Source of the DNA: an uncultured Cohaesibacter sp.
GTDB taxonomy: Bacteria; Pseudomonadota; Alphaproteobacteria; Rhizobiales; Cohaesibacteraceae
Direction: 5' to 3'
Assembly (NCBI RefSeq): GCF_963678225.1
Contig: NZ_OY782764.1
Coordinates: 2,051,001-2,115,000 of the forward strand
DNA: 64,000 nt
In this document: positions 18,277-27,299 of the stretch, in pieces
Numbering within the stretch: position 1 is the stretch's first letter
How the letters are laid out: each line of letters starts with the position of its first letter
The notes under the pieces: generated by a model
The model's database searches: none
The model's input: the letters and a program-made list of their open reading frames with translations, nothing else
Told to the model about the DNA's origin: nothing
Program-made: the position numbers and the translations under genes

Positions 18277-18669
18277 ATGCGCAAGGCTCTGAGATATTTC
18301 TGGAAGGAACAGCCGATTGCCTTGTCGGTTTTTGCCTTGGCGCTTGTGTTGCTTGTCTTTTTCGGTATCCGCTTTGTGGACCGCTTTATGTATTTTCATG
18401 ATCCTGCCCACCGTAATCAGGCGCTAGAGCCATGGATGACGCCGCGCTATGTGGGCATGAGCTATAAGCTGCCACGGGATGTCATCTTTGACGTTATGGA
18501 TCTTGAAAATACGGAAGGGCGCCGGATGCGCGTTGGCGAGATCGCTGACCGCATGGGCATTTCTCTCGCCGAGCTGGAGGCGAGGGTTCGCAAGGCCAAG
18601 ATTGCATTCTTGGCACAGGGAGACGGAGCGAAAAGACCTTTGGGGCAAAAAGGCGGGCCGGACAAATGA
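18277..18669 (+). CDS. Uncharacterised single-pass membrane protein
   Basis: A 130-residue protein I cannot assign to a named family. The N-terminus is basic, then one strong membrane helix (about 15-37) and a soluble domain. Residues about 58-75 (MSYKLPRDVIFDVMDL) and 86-110 (VGEIADRMGISLAELEARVRKAKIAFL) look conserved, the second like a small helix-turn-helix-like segment. The tail is glycine- and lysine-rich. It follows ccoS by 66 bases and overlaps the dedA-like gene by 4 bases (ATGA), so it is translationally coupled to that gene rather than clearly part of oxidase assembly. Confidence 0.8.
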   Translation: MRKALRYFWKEQPIALSVFALALVLLVFFGIRFVDRFMYFHDPAHRNQALEPWMTPRYVGMSYKLPRDVIFDVMDLENTEGRRMRVGEIADRMGISLAELEARVRKAKIAFLAQGDGAKRPLGQKGGPDK

Positions 18670-19331
18670 CCGAAACGATCCTCGCTCTTATCCCTTCCTA
18701 TGGCCTCTGGGTTATTTTTCTCACGCTGTTGCTTTGTTCCATGGCAATCCCTGTACCGGGCTCCATGCTGATGATTGCCGCCGGGTCATTTGCTTCTACC
18801 GGTGATATTGATCTGTATCTGGCCATGGGAGTTGCTTATGCGGGTTATGTTATGGGAGATCAAACAGCCTATCGGGTTGCTTATATTGCTGGCCCTCATC
18901 TTGTGGGTAGATTTCGCAAATCCAAAAAGGCCGGTGCCATGATCGGCCGCGCCGAAAGGCTGCTTGAAAAGCGAGGTGTCCTTGCGGTTTTTCTGTCGCA
19001 CACGGTAATCAGCCCGGTTGGCCCATGGGTCAGTTATTTGTGTGGAGCTGCACAAATGAAGTGGCTGCATTTCTCTGTTGCGTCTCTTATCGGTGCTGCC
19101 TGCTGGGTTGCAGCTTATGGTCTGCTTGGCTATTACTTTGCAGACCGATTGGCGGAGCTTGCCCAGCTCGCCAATGACGGTATGGGCTTCATTGCTGCAT
19201 TTGCCGTGGCGGCAGGTGCTGGTTGGTGGCTCTGGGCCAGTTGGCGGCGCTATCGCGAACGGGTCGTTTCCGAGGAAACGGCAGAAGGCCAGTCGCGACA
19301 AGAGATGGAAGAAAAAGGGCAGAAGATTTGA
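18666..19331 (+). CDS. DedA-family (VTT domain) membrane protein
   Basis: A 221-residue polytopic protein of the DedA/SNARE-associated family, which includes undecaprenyl-phosphate and phospholipid flippases. Visible hallmarks are the N-terminal hydrophobic region with the PVPGSMLMIAAG re-entrant motif, the GDQTAYRVAY segment, and SHTVISPVGPWVSYLCGAAQM in the second re-entrant loop. The usual catalytic-site arginine after the F/L-x-x-R pattern appears replaced here (VFLSHTVISPVGP), so it may belong to a divergent branch. It is coupled to the preceding gene by a 4-base overlap; a LysE-type exporter follows after 9 bases. Confidence 0.83.
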   Translation: MTETILALIPSYGLWVIFLTLLLCSMAIPVPGSMLMIAAGSFASTGDIDLYLAMGVAYAGYVMGDQTAYRVAYIAGPHLVGRFRKSKKAGAMIGRAERLLEKRGVLAVFLSHTVISPVGPWVSYLCGAAQMKWLHFSVASLIGAACWVAAYGLLGYYFADRLAELAQLANDGMGFIAAFAVAAGAGWWLWASWRRYRERVVSEETAEGQSRQEMEEKGQKI

Positions 19332-19340
19332 GGAATTGAG

Positions 19341-19985
19341 ATGTTGTTTTCGCTGGATGCCATGGGCCTGTTCATCATGACCTCTGTCGTGCTCGGTCTG
19401 GCTCCCGGGCCGGACAATATATTCATCCTCACCCAATCGGCTCTGACGGGGCGCAAAACAGGTCTTGTTGTTACGTTGGGGCTGTGCACTGGCATTCTCA
19501 TTCATACCACGCTTGTGGCTGTGGGCGTGTCGGTCATTTTCCGCACCTCGGAAATCGCCTTCACTCTGCTCAAGGTGGCGGGGGCGAGCTATCTGGCCTA
19601 TCTGGCCTGGCAGGCTTTCAGGGCCAAGGCCAGCTCTCTTGACGACAGTGATGCCTCCGCGCCCAAACTGAAGATGCATCGTCTTTATATGCGTGGCATC
19701 ATCATGAATGTGACCAACCCCAAGGTGGCCATCTTCTTTCTGGCCTTCCTGCCGCAGTTTGCAGATCCGTCCCATGGCTCCATGACCCTGCAGTTGTTAC
19801 TGCTCGGCTTCATTTTTGATATCGTCACACTATTTGTTTTCTCATTGATAGCACTCGGTGCCGGATATCTGGGAGACTGGCTGAGAAAAAGCCGGTTCGC
19901 ACAGCGTATGATCAACTATGTCGCCGGTACGATTTTTCTGGCGCTTGCTGTCCGCCTTGTTACGACAAAATTTGCGAATAGCTAA
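19341..19985 (+). CDS. LysE/RhtB-family amino-acid exporter
   Basis: A 214-residue inner-membrane protein with about six hydrophobic segments. The N-terminal motif APGPDNIFILTQSALTGRKTGL is the RhtB/LysE signature, followed by GASYLAYLAWQAF and GIIMNVTNPKVAIFFLAFLPQF, also standard. It probably exports an amino acid or derivative such as homoserine, threonine or lysine; the substrate is not predictable. It starts 9 bases after the DedA-like gene behind GAGGAATTGAG, so the three membrane genes 18277-19985 look like one operon. Confidence 0.9.
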   Translation: MLFSLDAMGLFIMTSVVLGLAPGPDNIFILTQSALTGRKTGLVVTLGLCTGILIHTTLVAVGVSVIFRTSEIAFTLLKVAGASYLAYLAWQAFRAKASSLDDSDASAPKLKMHRLYMRGIIMNVTNPKVAIFFLAFLPQFADPSHGSMTLQLLLLGFIFDIVTLFVFSLIALGAGYLGDWLRKSRFAQRMINYVAGTIFLALAVRLVTTKFANS

Positions 19986-20203
19986 GAGTAAGTTCAAAAT
20001 TCGAGATAATATTGAATAAAACAGAACTGATATAGGTTGTGTTCAATTGTGTATAAAATATTATCTACTTTTGATTTTGATTGTATAGATAAAGTCTTTG
20101 AAAATATAGATAACGGTATAGTTAGGAAATACTAATTTAATACATTACGTGGAGGCTGTAGACCTGAGAGTTTAGGTATTTGCGTTCGAAAGGTCCCCCC
20201 GTG

Positions 20204-21898
20204 ATGTCCCTCGGAATGAACAGTCTTTCCATCAGGATCCGTCTTTTCCTCACATTTGGTGTCATACTGGCATTCTCTGCAGTGCTGGGCTTGTTCGCGC
20301 TTGATCGTATCAACAATATGAGCGCAATGACACAGGATCTGGCTGAAGAATTGACCGGGGTTGAGACGCTGGGCGAAATGGCCAAACTCAGCCAGCATTT
20401 GCGGGCCCATGATCTGTTGCGCCAATTCACCGAAAATGAAACCGAGCGAGCCACCCTGACTGCGGAAATCCACGAGGCGCAGGTGGCCTTCTCGCGCGCA
20501 TGGAGCAGCTTTGCACCGACCATCCAGCCCGGCGAAGACGAAACCCGCGCCAATGAACTCTTCTCGGCATGGCAACATTTTCTCGCCGTTGAAGAAGAAG
20601 TCTCCGGCCTTCAGGCTGTAGGGCAGAATGATCTGGCAGAGGAAGTGCTGCTCAATGACCTCAAGAATGACGCCGAGATCTTCAACACGGCGGTCAGCCG
20701 CATGCTGCAATATCGCAACGAGCAGGCCGCCGCAACCGCTGCTCTGGCTGAAGACATGAGCGACAGTTCCAGCCTGAGCGTGACCATCGCCTTGGCGGTC
20801 ATCATTCTGGTTGGCATGATCGTTGTCTGGCTGATTGTGCGCAATGTATCCGGCCCGATTGTCAATCTGGCTCAGGTCATGCGTGCTCTTGCAGATAACC
20901 ATATGGACACCGATGTGCCCGGCGTGGAGCGCAAGGATGAGATCGGCCGAATGGCGTCAGCTGTGCTGGTGTTCAAGGAAAATATGATTGCCGCAACCAA
21001 CATGCGGCAGGAAAAGGAAGAGCAGGAGCGCCTGTCAGCCCAGAAACGCCATCAGGAAATGATGGAACTGGCAGACCGCTTCGAAACCGCCGTCGGGCAG
21101 GTTGTGGAACGCGTGGCCTCCGAAGCTCAGGAACTGCAAACAAACGTGGGCACCCTGACCGCAGCATCGGAAGAAACAAACGCCCAGTGTGCAGCCGTCG
21201 CCGCAGCCGCCGAGCAAGCTTCCAGCAATGTGGAAACCGTTGCGGCTGCCATTGAAGAGCTATCTGCCTCCTCACAGGAAATCGGCCAGCAGGTGTCTCA
21301 TTCCACGCAGGTGGCAAATCGCGCCGTTTCGGAAGCCCAACAGACCAACACCCGCATGTCCGGCCTGCAGACCGATGCAGAGCGGATCGGCACTATTATT
21401 GGCCTGATAGACGAGATTGCCTCTCAGACCAACCTTCTGGCGCTCAATGCCACCATCGAAGCGGCGCGCGCAGGAGAAGCCGGCAAGGGTTTTGCTGTCG
21501 TGGCCTCCGAGGTCAAGGGGCTCGCCGAGCAAACTGCCAAGGCCACCGCTGAGATTGCCGCGCAAATCAAGAGCATGCAGACATCCAGTACCGATGCCAG
21601 CAATGCCATCAATGCGATTGGTGATACGATTGGCGAGATGAGCGATATCTCCACTTCCATCGTGGATGCCGTGCAGGAGCAGGGACAGACAACGTCTGAA
21701 GTGGCGACCAACGTGCAGCAGGCGTCGGTGGGCACCAGAGAAGTGACCGCCAACATTGAAGGTGTTTCACACGCGGCTCAGGAATCGGCCAGCGCGTCGG
21801 CTCAGGTGTTGTCTTCTGCCCAGCAGCTTGCCAATCAGGCCGAGACCCTCAGAACGGAAATGCAGAATTTCCTTCAAACTGTCCGCGCAGCCTCATAA
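20204..21898 (+). CDS. Methyl-accepting chemotaxis protein
   Basis: A 564-residue chemoreceptor from ATG 20204; upstream TTG 20180 and downstream ATG 20216 are alternatives. It has a first membrane helix (about 10-30), a periplasmic four-helix-bundle-like sensor region of about 150 residues, a second helix (about 190-215), a HAMP domain and a long coiled signalling domain. The hairpin tip [21 protein letters not shown] is intact, with [18 protein letters not shown] after it. No C-terminal CheR-docking pentapeptide is seen. A periplasmic sugar-binding-protein homologue begins 47 bases downstream in the same direction, suggesting the two act together in sensing. Confidence 0.93.
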   Translation: MSLGMNSLSIRIRLFLTFGVILAFSAVLGLFALDRINNMSAMTQDLAEELTGVETLGEMAKLSQHLRAHDLLRQFTENETERATLTAEIHEAQVAFSRAWSSFAPTIQPGEDETRANELFSAWQHFLAVEEEVSGLQAVGQNDLAEEVLLNDLKNDAEIFNTAVSRMLQYRNEQAAATAALAEDMSDSSSLSVTIALAVIILVGMIVVWLIVRNVSGPIVNLAQVMRALADNHMDTDVPGVERKDEIGRMASAVLVFKENMIAATNMRQEKEEQERLSAQKRHQEMMELADRFETAVGQVVERVASEAQELQTNVGTLTAASEETNAQCAAVAAAAEQASSNVETVAAAIEELSASSQEIGQQVSHSTQVANRAVSEAQQTNTRMSGLQTDAERIGTIIGLIDEIASQTNLLALNATIEAARAGEAGKGFAVVASEVKGLAEQTAKATAEIAAQIKSMQTSSTDASNAINAIGDTIGEMSDISTSIVDAVQEQGQTTSEVATNVQQASVGTREVTANIEGVSHAAQESASASAQVLSSAQQLANQAETLRTEMQNFLQTVRAAS

Positions 21899-21945
21899 TG
21901 GGCGCCGGTGACACACATATTTCGGGATTGAAGAAAGGTCCTAAC

Positions 21946-22854
21946 ATGAAACGCTTTTCGATCTTTTTGGTGTCAACCGCGTTGATGGTCAATGCAGCCG
22001 CTGCGGTCACAATCGGCACCACCATGTCCAAGAAGGATGCCTTTGTCTCTATTCTGACGGACAACATCAAGGCCGCCGCTAGCGAGACCAGCGGCGTGGA
22101 CCTTGATCTTGTCGTTGCCAACATGGACAAGGACACCCAGATCAGTCAGGTCAGGACATTCATCGAAAAAAAGGTGGATGCAATTATTATCAACGCCGTG
22201 GCTGATGAGCATAACGAAGAGATGCAGAAGATGGCCGCCGAGGCCAACATCCCGCTGGTCTATGTCAACCGGCAGCCGCCGCAAAGCCGGTTCCCCGGCC
22301 CGGTTTCCGTCGTTTCCTGCAACGAACTGGTTGCCGGTCGCCTTCAGATGCGCCTGATGGCAAATGAGGTCGGCGGCAAGGGCAATGTGGTCATTCTCAA
22401 CGGGGCTCTTTCCCATCCGGCAGCCAAGGCGCGGACCGAAGGCCTCAAGGAAGTGCTGAAACAATATCCGGACCTGTCGGTCGTACATGAGCAATCCGCC
22501 AACTGGAGCCGCGATGAAGCCGAACAGATCATTACCGGTCTTCTGAACAAGGGCACCAAGATCGACATCATCGCCGCTAATAATGACGAAATGGCCATCG
22601 GTGCCGTTCGTGCGATAGAGAAGGCGGGTCTTAGCTTTGATGATGTGATGATTGGCGGCGTGGATGCCACCCCGAGCGCCATTGCCGAGATGGAAGCAGG
22701 CAAGATCAAGGTCACTGTCTTGCAGAACGCAGCGGCGCAAGGTCAGCAATCCATCAAGAATGCCATTGCCATGGCCGAAGGCGGCTACGCGCAGGAGTTC
22801 GACTGGATTCCGTGGGAAGTGGTCGTACCGTCCAACATGGAAAAATACAAGTAA
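21946..22854 (+). CDS. Periplasmic sugar-type substrate-binding protein (ribose-binding fold)
   Basis: A 302-residue protein from ATG 21946 (AAAGG 8 bases upstream). A signal peptide ends near NAAAAVTIG. The rest is a Peripla_BP_4-type fold as in ribose- and galactose-binding proteins: TTMSKKDAFVSIL, KKVDAIIINAVADEHNEEM, IPLVYVNRQPP, IIAANNDEMAIGAVRAIEKAG and GVDATPSAIAEMEAG. No permease or ATPase gene is adjacent; instead it follows a chemoreceptor by 47 bases and ends before a strong terminator. It may deliver a sugar or inositol-like ligand to that receptor (inference). Confidence 0.9.
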   Translation: MKRFSIFLVSTALMVNAAAAVTIGTTMSKKDAFVSILTDNIKAAASETSGVDLDLVVANMDKDTQISQVRTFIEKKVDAIIINAVADEHNEEMQKMAAEANIPLVYVNRQPPQSRFPGPVSVVSCNELVAGRLQMRLMANEVGGKGNVVILNGALSHPAAKARTEGLKEVLKQYPDLSVVHEQSANWSRDEAEQIITGLLNKGTKIDIIAANNDEMAIGAVRAIEKAGLSFDDVMIGGVDATPSAIAEMEAGKIKVTVLQNAAAQGQQSIKNAIAMAEGGYAQEFDWIPWEVVVPSNMEKYK

Positions 22855-22933
22855 GCACCTTTTCTTTCTCCCAAGCGGCTTGCCCTCTCCGAGCCGCGCC
22901 GAACCGCCATCTCTTCTCCTGGCGGTAAAAAGG

Positions 22934-22958
22934 AAACCCCGCCATTGGCGGGGTTTTG
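22934..22958 (+). terminator. Terminator after the chemoreceptor/binding-protein pair
   Basis: A perfect ten-base stem, AAACCCCGCC / GGCGGGGTTT, with a three-base ATT loop and a T run. It lies 80 bases past the stop, and its A-rich 5' flank suits termination in both directions, possibly also serving hemA. Confidence 0.92.
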
Positions 22959-23091
22959 TCATTCTCATTGGGAGGGCATGTTTTGGGGCAAGGGACAAGG
23001 GGCAGGGCGGGAATAAGACAAAAAAAGGCACCAACCGCATGACTGCGGAAGGTGCGCTAGGAACCAAGCTGAAAAATGCTTGCAAAATAAA

Positions 23092-24369
23092 TTAGCCGCC
23101 GACGGCTTGAAAAACCTGCTGCTCGGGCTGCTTGGTCAGGTCGTGAAAGGTGCCCGGCTCGATATGGGGCAGCTTCAAACGGTCCCAGACATCCTTGAGC
23201 GCTTCGCACAGACCGTCGACCAGCTTGTCGTCATGGAAAGGCGTCGGCGTGATGCGCAGGCGCTCTGTGCCACGCGGCACGGTCGGATAGTTGATCGGCT
23301 GGATATAGATACCGTGGGTATCCAGAAGAATGTCGGAGGCCTGCTTGCACAGGTCCGGATCGCCCACGAAAAGCGGCACGATGTGCGTGTCAGATGGCAT
23401 CACTGGCAAGCCGGCGTTGGACAGCACTTCTTTGGTGCGCGCTGCCTGACGTTGCTGCCCATCGCGTTCGCTCTGGCTTTCTTTCAGATGACGTACAGAA
23501 CAGCAGGCGGCAGCCGCAATGGCTGGCGGCATAGCTGTGGTGAAAATGAAGCCTGGCGCATAAGAACGCACAGCATCCACAATAGGGGCCTTGGCGGTGA
23601 TATAGCCGCCCAGCGTACCGAAGGCCTTGGCTAGGGTGCCCTCGATGATATCGATGCGATCCATCAACCCTTCGCGCTCGGCAATGCCTGCCCCGCGAGG
23701 GCCATACATGCCAACCGCATGCACTTCGTCGATATAGGTCATCGCGCTGTATTTGTCGGCCAGATCACAGATTTCCTTGATCGGCGCTACGTCGCCATCC
23801 ATGGAATAGACGGATTCAAACACGATCAGTTTGGCGCGATCCTTACCAGCTGCGGCCAGCAATTCTTCAAGATGCTCCATGTCATTGTGGCGGAAGACCT
23901 GCTTCTGCATGCCGGAATTCTTGACACCGGCAATCATGGACGCATGGTTGAGTTCATCGGACAGGATAAGGCAGTTCGGCAGCAACTTGGCAATGGTGGA
24001 AATAGCCGCTTCATTCGACACAAACCCGGAGGTAAAGACCAGAGATGCCTCCTTGTGGTGTAGATCGGCCAGTTCGGCTTCAAGTTGGACCAGTGGATGG
24101 TTGGTGCCGGAAATGTTGCGTGTGCCGCCAGCGCCGGTGCCCATCTTCTGGGCTGTGTCGCTCATGGCGTCGATCACGTCGGGATGCTGCCCCATGCCTA
24201 GATAGTCATTGGAGCACCAAACGAGGATTTCGCGTTCCAATCCATTGTCGGCGCGCCAGATGGCGTGCGGAAATCGTCCTGCCTGCCGCTCAAGGTCGGC
24301 AAAGATACGGTAGCGTTTCTCTTCCTTGAGGGAAGATACGGCGCTTTCGAAAAAATCAAGATACTGCAT
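23092..24369 (-). CDS. hemA: 5-aminolevulinate synthase (C4 pathway)
   Basis: A 425-residue alpha-oxoamine synthase that condenses glycine and succinyl-CoA to 5-aminolevulinate, the first step of haem synthesis in Alphaproteobacteria. Start ATG 24369 gives MQYLDFF; a GTG two codons upstream is the alternative. Visible residues are [19 protein letters not shown], the cofactor-contact segment YIDEVHAVG (D214, H217) and the Schiff-base lysine K248 in [14 protein letters not shown], which falls at the position reported for bacterial ALAS. A TTGA-N6-TCAA box lies 166 bases upstream, consistent with FixK/FNR control. It stands alone on the reverse strand. Confidence 0.96.
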   Translation of the reverse strand: MQYLDFFESAVSSLKEEKRYRIFADLERQAGRFPHAIWRADNGLEREILVWCSNDYLGMGQHPDVIDAMSDTAQKMGTGAGGTRNISGTNHPLVQLEAELADLHHKEASLVFTSGFVSNEAAISTIAKLLPNCLILSDELNHASMIAGVKNSGMQKQVFRHNDMEHLEELLAAAGKDRAKLIVFESVYSMDGDVAPIKEICDLADKYSAMTYIDEVHAVGMYGPRGAGIAEREGLMDRIDIIEGTLAKAFGTLGGYITAKAPIVDAVRSYAPGFIFTTAMPPAIAAAACCSVRHLKESQSERDGQQRQAARTKEVLSNAGLPVMPSDTHIVPLFVGDPDLCKQASDILLDTHGIYIQPINYPTVPRGTERLRITPTPFHDDKLVDGLCEALKDVWDRLKLPHIEPGTFHDLTKQPEQQVFQAVGG

Positions 24370-24907
24370 TATCACTGATATCCGCTTGTTTCTGGTCCAA
24401 AGTAAGCGAACCGGTCGGTCTTTTAGAGCTTGGCATTGCTTGCTGGTCGGAATGGGCCATTTGTTGGTTCTTGTATCAGGCCCTGATCCTCATTTCTACA
24501 GGTCTGACTTTGAACGACACTTTGCGCTGAGACGTTGAGATTTGTCAATTGTTGCGCAGCTTACAAATTGTTAAGGCATCCGTAAGCCAACGGTCATCTT
24601 GGTCTTTGCGTTGAGAGCGACTAGAGCCTTGGTATGACTTATCATCTTTACAATCCTTTGAATGGCTCCAAAGACCACTTTTCCCTTATCCAAAAGAGGT
24701 AAACAAGGCGGTTGCAGTCTCTCCGGTGTGATACTGTTCAAAGAGCCGGCTTTAATAAATCTCGGTAATACGAACGTATAATATTGAAAATATTTTGCAA
24801 AATTTGACAATGAATGGATTTAGTGAACAATAAGAATAGGTATTATCGTCTATTTTGATAATATAAGTTTGTAAAATTCTTGTTTTATCTTTCTTGGGAG
24901 GAAGTAA
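24370..24907. other. Divergent region between hemA and the radical SAM gene
   Basis: About 538 bases. It contains the FixK/FNR box for hemA at 24535-24548 and, further on, an AT-rich stretch (about 24760-24890) that probably holds the promoter of the radical SAM gene. No gene is convincing: a short reverse frame near 24571-24810 has no ribosome site and unremarkable composition. Confidence 0.6.
24535..24548 (-). promoter_or_regulatory. FNR/FixK-type box upstream of hemA
   Basis: TTGA-GATTTG-TCAA, a full match to the core. Its centre is about 172 bases before the hemA ATG. If it acts at -41.5 the hemA transcript begins near 24500, leaving a leader of about 130 bases. It could instead serve the opposite radical SAM gene, but the distance (about 365 bases) makes that less likely. 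Confidence 0.75.
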
Positions 24908-26575
24908 ATGGCGCTTCACATCGCTCTTATAACGCCTTCGCGCTACGATACCGATGGCTATGTTCAGCAATGGAAGCGTCCGGTGATGGTCACCCAGGCG
25001 CAAGCGGCCATCAAGGCCCTTCTGAAGGATTGCAATGATCGCAATGTGTTGGGCGATGACAATGAGATATCTTGCGAAGACCATTACGAGATCTTCGGCC
25101 CTGTGCCGATCGAGGGCATCGTCGCCCGGATAAGGGAGGCAGGCAACGGAGCGGTCTTCTTGACCGGTGTCCTGAGTGCTTTCTTCCCACGTGCGCTCGA
25201 TCTGGCCCGCATGTTTCGCGCCCATGATATTCCGGTGGTCATCGGCGGCGTGCATATCAACGGCATCAAGGCCCTTTTCAAGGACAATGACTATGGCTTG
25301 CAGGATGCCCTGGATATGGGAGCCTCGCTCTTTGTCGGGCAAGCAGAAGGGCACCTAGATGATCTCTTGAAAGACCTTAACGCCAATGAGCTCAAACCGG
25401 TTTACGACTATCTCAGGGATCTGCCGGATCTGAGTTCGGCGCCGATGCCAGCCTATGACGTCGACACAATCAAGAAGAGCTTTACAGGCGTCGTGCCGAT
25501 CGAAACCAGCCGTGGCTGCCCGTTCCGCTGTACCTTCTGTTGCATTCCCAACACGCAAGGGGTGGAAATGCAGATGCGAGACCCGCAGGTGATTGCGGAC
25601 TATGTGCTCGAATATGCACGCAAGGGCGTGAAAACGTTTTTTCTGTCCGATGACAACATCGCCCGCAACAAACGCTGGGAAGAGGTCTTCGACAAGCTGA
25701 TTGAAATGCGTCGCAAGCACAAAGTGGGCTATGAGCTGATTATCGAGGCCGATACAGTCGCCTACAAAATTCCTCGTTTCATCGAAAAGGCAACAGCTGC
25801 CGGGGTTACGGATGTATTCCTTGGGCTGGAGTCCATCGATCCGGAAACCATCAAGGCCGCAGGCAAGAAACACAATCGCGCCGCCAACGTGCGGGATATG
25901 TTCGGTTCATGGTATCAGGCCGGAGCGGTCACTATTTCGGGCTTCATCATCGGTTTTCCCGGAGAAACGGAAGACAGAATATTGAGCAATGTCGACACGT
26001 TGGTGAGCGAATATTCAGGCGAAATCTTCACGCTCTCGGTGCTGACGCCGCTGCCGGGTTCGGTGGACCACAAGCGTCTGCACGAGAAGGGGACCTATAT
26101 GGACCCTGATCTGAACAACTATGATCTGGGCCATTTCGTTTTCAATCACGATACGCTGGATGAAACGTCGGTCGAGCGCCTGACGCCGCGCATCGTGCCC
26201 AAGGTATATTCTCTGCGCCGTGCCTGGACCATCATGCTGCAGGGCCTGCGCAATCCGACCAAGGCGGTTACCAATTTTGCATGGACTGTTGGCCTCACCC
26301 TTGGCTATCGCGTAGGGGGCACCGGCGTTTATGAAGTCGGGTCGGGGCGCTACCGCAACCGGCATCTGCGCCGTCCGGGGCTGCCCAAGGAGCCCTTGCT
26401 GGTCTTCTATCCGAAATACTTCCTTAAAGATGCTTGGGGCATCTTGCATGCTGGTTTCTATCTGGCTGCGTTGCGGAGCATGCTGTTCGTCGCCAAACGC
26501 AAGGTGGCGCGCGAGCGGGCCGAAGCAGAGAAAGCACGGGACAGTGTCGCAGCAGGAGCCAAACAGACGGTTTGA
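24908..26575 (+). CDS. B12-binding-type radical SAM protein, function unknown
   Basis: A 555-residue protein with a strong ribosome site (GGGAGGAAGT). The N-terminal 160 residues resemble the Rossmann-like cobalamin-binding domain of class B radical SAM enzymes (ALITPSRY, IPVVIGGVHINGIKALF), though no cobalamin-ligating histidine motif is obvious. The radical SAM core has C204-x3-C208-x2-C211 in SRGCPFRCTFC, then FFLSDDNIARN and GFIIGFPGETED. The C-terminal 120 residues hold a hydrophobic segment and a charged tail, suggesting a membrane-associated protein. Relatives act on tetrapyrroles, hopanoids and other lipids; being next to hemA is suggestive but not proof of a tetrapyrrole role. Confidence 0.85.
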   Translation: MALHIALITPSRYDTDGYVQQWKRPVMVTQAQAAIKALLKDCNDRNVLGDDNEISCEDHYEIFGPVPIEGIVARIREAGNGAVFLTGVLSAFFPRALDLARMFRAHDIPVVIGGVHINGIKALFKDNDYGLQDALDMGASLFVGQAEGHLDDLLKDLNANELKPVYDYLRDLPDLSSAPMPAYDVDTIKKSFTGVVPIETSRGCPFRCTFCCIPNTQGVEMQMRDPQVIADYVLEYARKGVKTFFLSDDNIARNKRWEEVFDKLIEMRRKHKVGYELIIEADTVAYKIPRFIEKATAAGVTDVFLGLESIDPETIKAAGKKHNRAANVRDMFGSWYQAGAVTISGFIIGFPGETEDRILSNVDTLVSEYSGEIFTLSVLTPLPGSVDHKRLHEKGTYMDPDLNNYDLGHFVFNHDTLDETSVERLTPRIVPKVYSLRRAWTIMLQGLRNPTKAVTNFAWTVGLTLGYRVGGTGVYEVGSGRYRNRHLRRPGLPKEPLLVFYPKYFLKDAWGILHAGFYLAALRSMLFVAKRKVARERAEAEKARDSVAAGAKQTV

Positions 26576-26762
26576 GAGCAAACAGCCTGATCAGTCAAGA
26601 GGTTCTCGTTCTATGATGCGGTTCCCCATGCTACAAAATCGCATATGGGTATATGCGCATGTGCGCCCTAGTAAAGATTCATAAACGCTTTGCATTTAAA
26701 CTCTTAGCACTGTTGATCTATCCGCATATCCATTGCGGAGGGGCGCAGGTGCGGAGTTGTGT

Positions 26763-27281
26763 ATGCCTGTAACTGTTCTTTCGGCTTTGAGAGTACTGGT
26801 CATAGAAGATAGTGCGTATATGCGCACGATCATTCGTACCATTTTGCAGGGGCTTGGAGTCCGCGAAATCTTCGAAGCAGAAGATGGTGGCGTTGGTCTT
26901 GAAAAGCTCGAGCAGCTCTCTCCTGATCTGTTGATCATCGATTGGGTTCTGCCCATTCTGGATGGGCCGGAACTGGTGCGCCTGGTGCGCAACCCGAACC
27001 ACCCCATGGGAACGGTTCCGATTATCATGATTTCGTCCTACGCCGAGAAGCACCGCATCATGGAGGCCAAACAGCTTGGCGTGCATGAATTCCTGCGAAA
27101 GCCGTTTTCGGCCAAAGACATGTATCTTAGAATAGTGGCTGCCACATCGATGGATCGTCCCTTTGTGCGTACCGACAATTATTACGGACCGGCCCCCCGG
27201 GAATCCGTTACGCGACGCGCTGGCGATGGAGCCGCCGACCTTGGACAGTCTGGAGTTTCCGTGCCAACTGCCTTTGCCTAA
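26763..27281 (+). CDS. Single-domain response regulator (CheY-like) with short C-terminal tail
   Basis: A 172-residue protein from ATG 26763, chosen because GGAG lies 6 bases upstream; a TTG 10 codons earlier is the alternative. The receiver fold covers about 9-132: acidic pair E15 D16, phospho-acceptor D60 in LLIIDWVLP, and the K of LRKPFSAKD. The tail contains RPFVRTDNYYGP, which resembles the FVR..YFGPDRRR tail common in alphaproteobacterial CheY-like proteins, but the arginine-rich end is altered to APRESVTRR. There is no output domain and no adjacent kinase. It converges with the helicase gene. Confidence 0.88.
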   Translation: MPVTVLSALRVLVIEDSAYMRTIIRTILQGLGVREIFEAEDGGVGLEKLEQLSPDLLIIDWVLPILDGPELVRLVRNPNHPMGTVPIIMISSYAEKHRIMEAKQLGVHEFLRKPFSAKDMYLRIVAATSMDRPFVRTDNYYGPAPRESVTRRAGDGAADLGQSGVSVPTAFA

Positions 27282-27299
27282 GGCGGAGCCACATCCAGC

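Noticed and set aside
24571-24810. Reverse frame of about 79 codons between hemA and the radical SAM gene
   Set aside because: Lacks a ribosome site and protein-like features; probably the promoter region of the radical SAM gene.
26641-26656. GCATAT-GGGT-ATATGC palindrome downstream of the radical SAM gene
   Set aside because: Short AT-rich palindrome without a T run or regulator context; likely chance.
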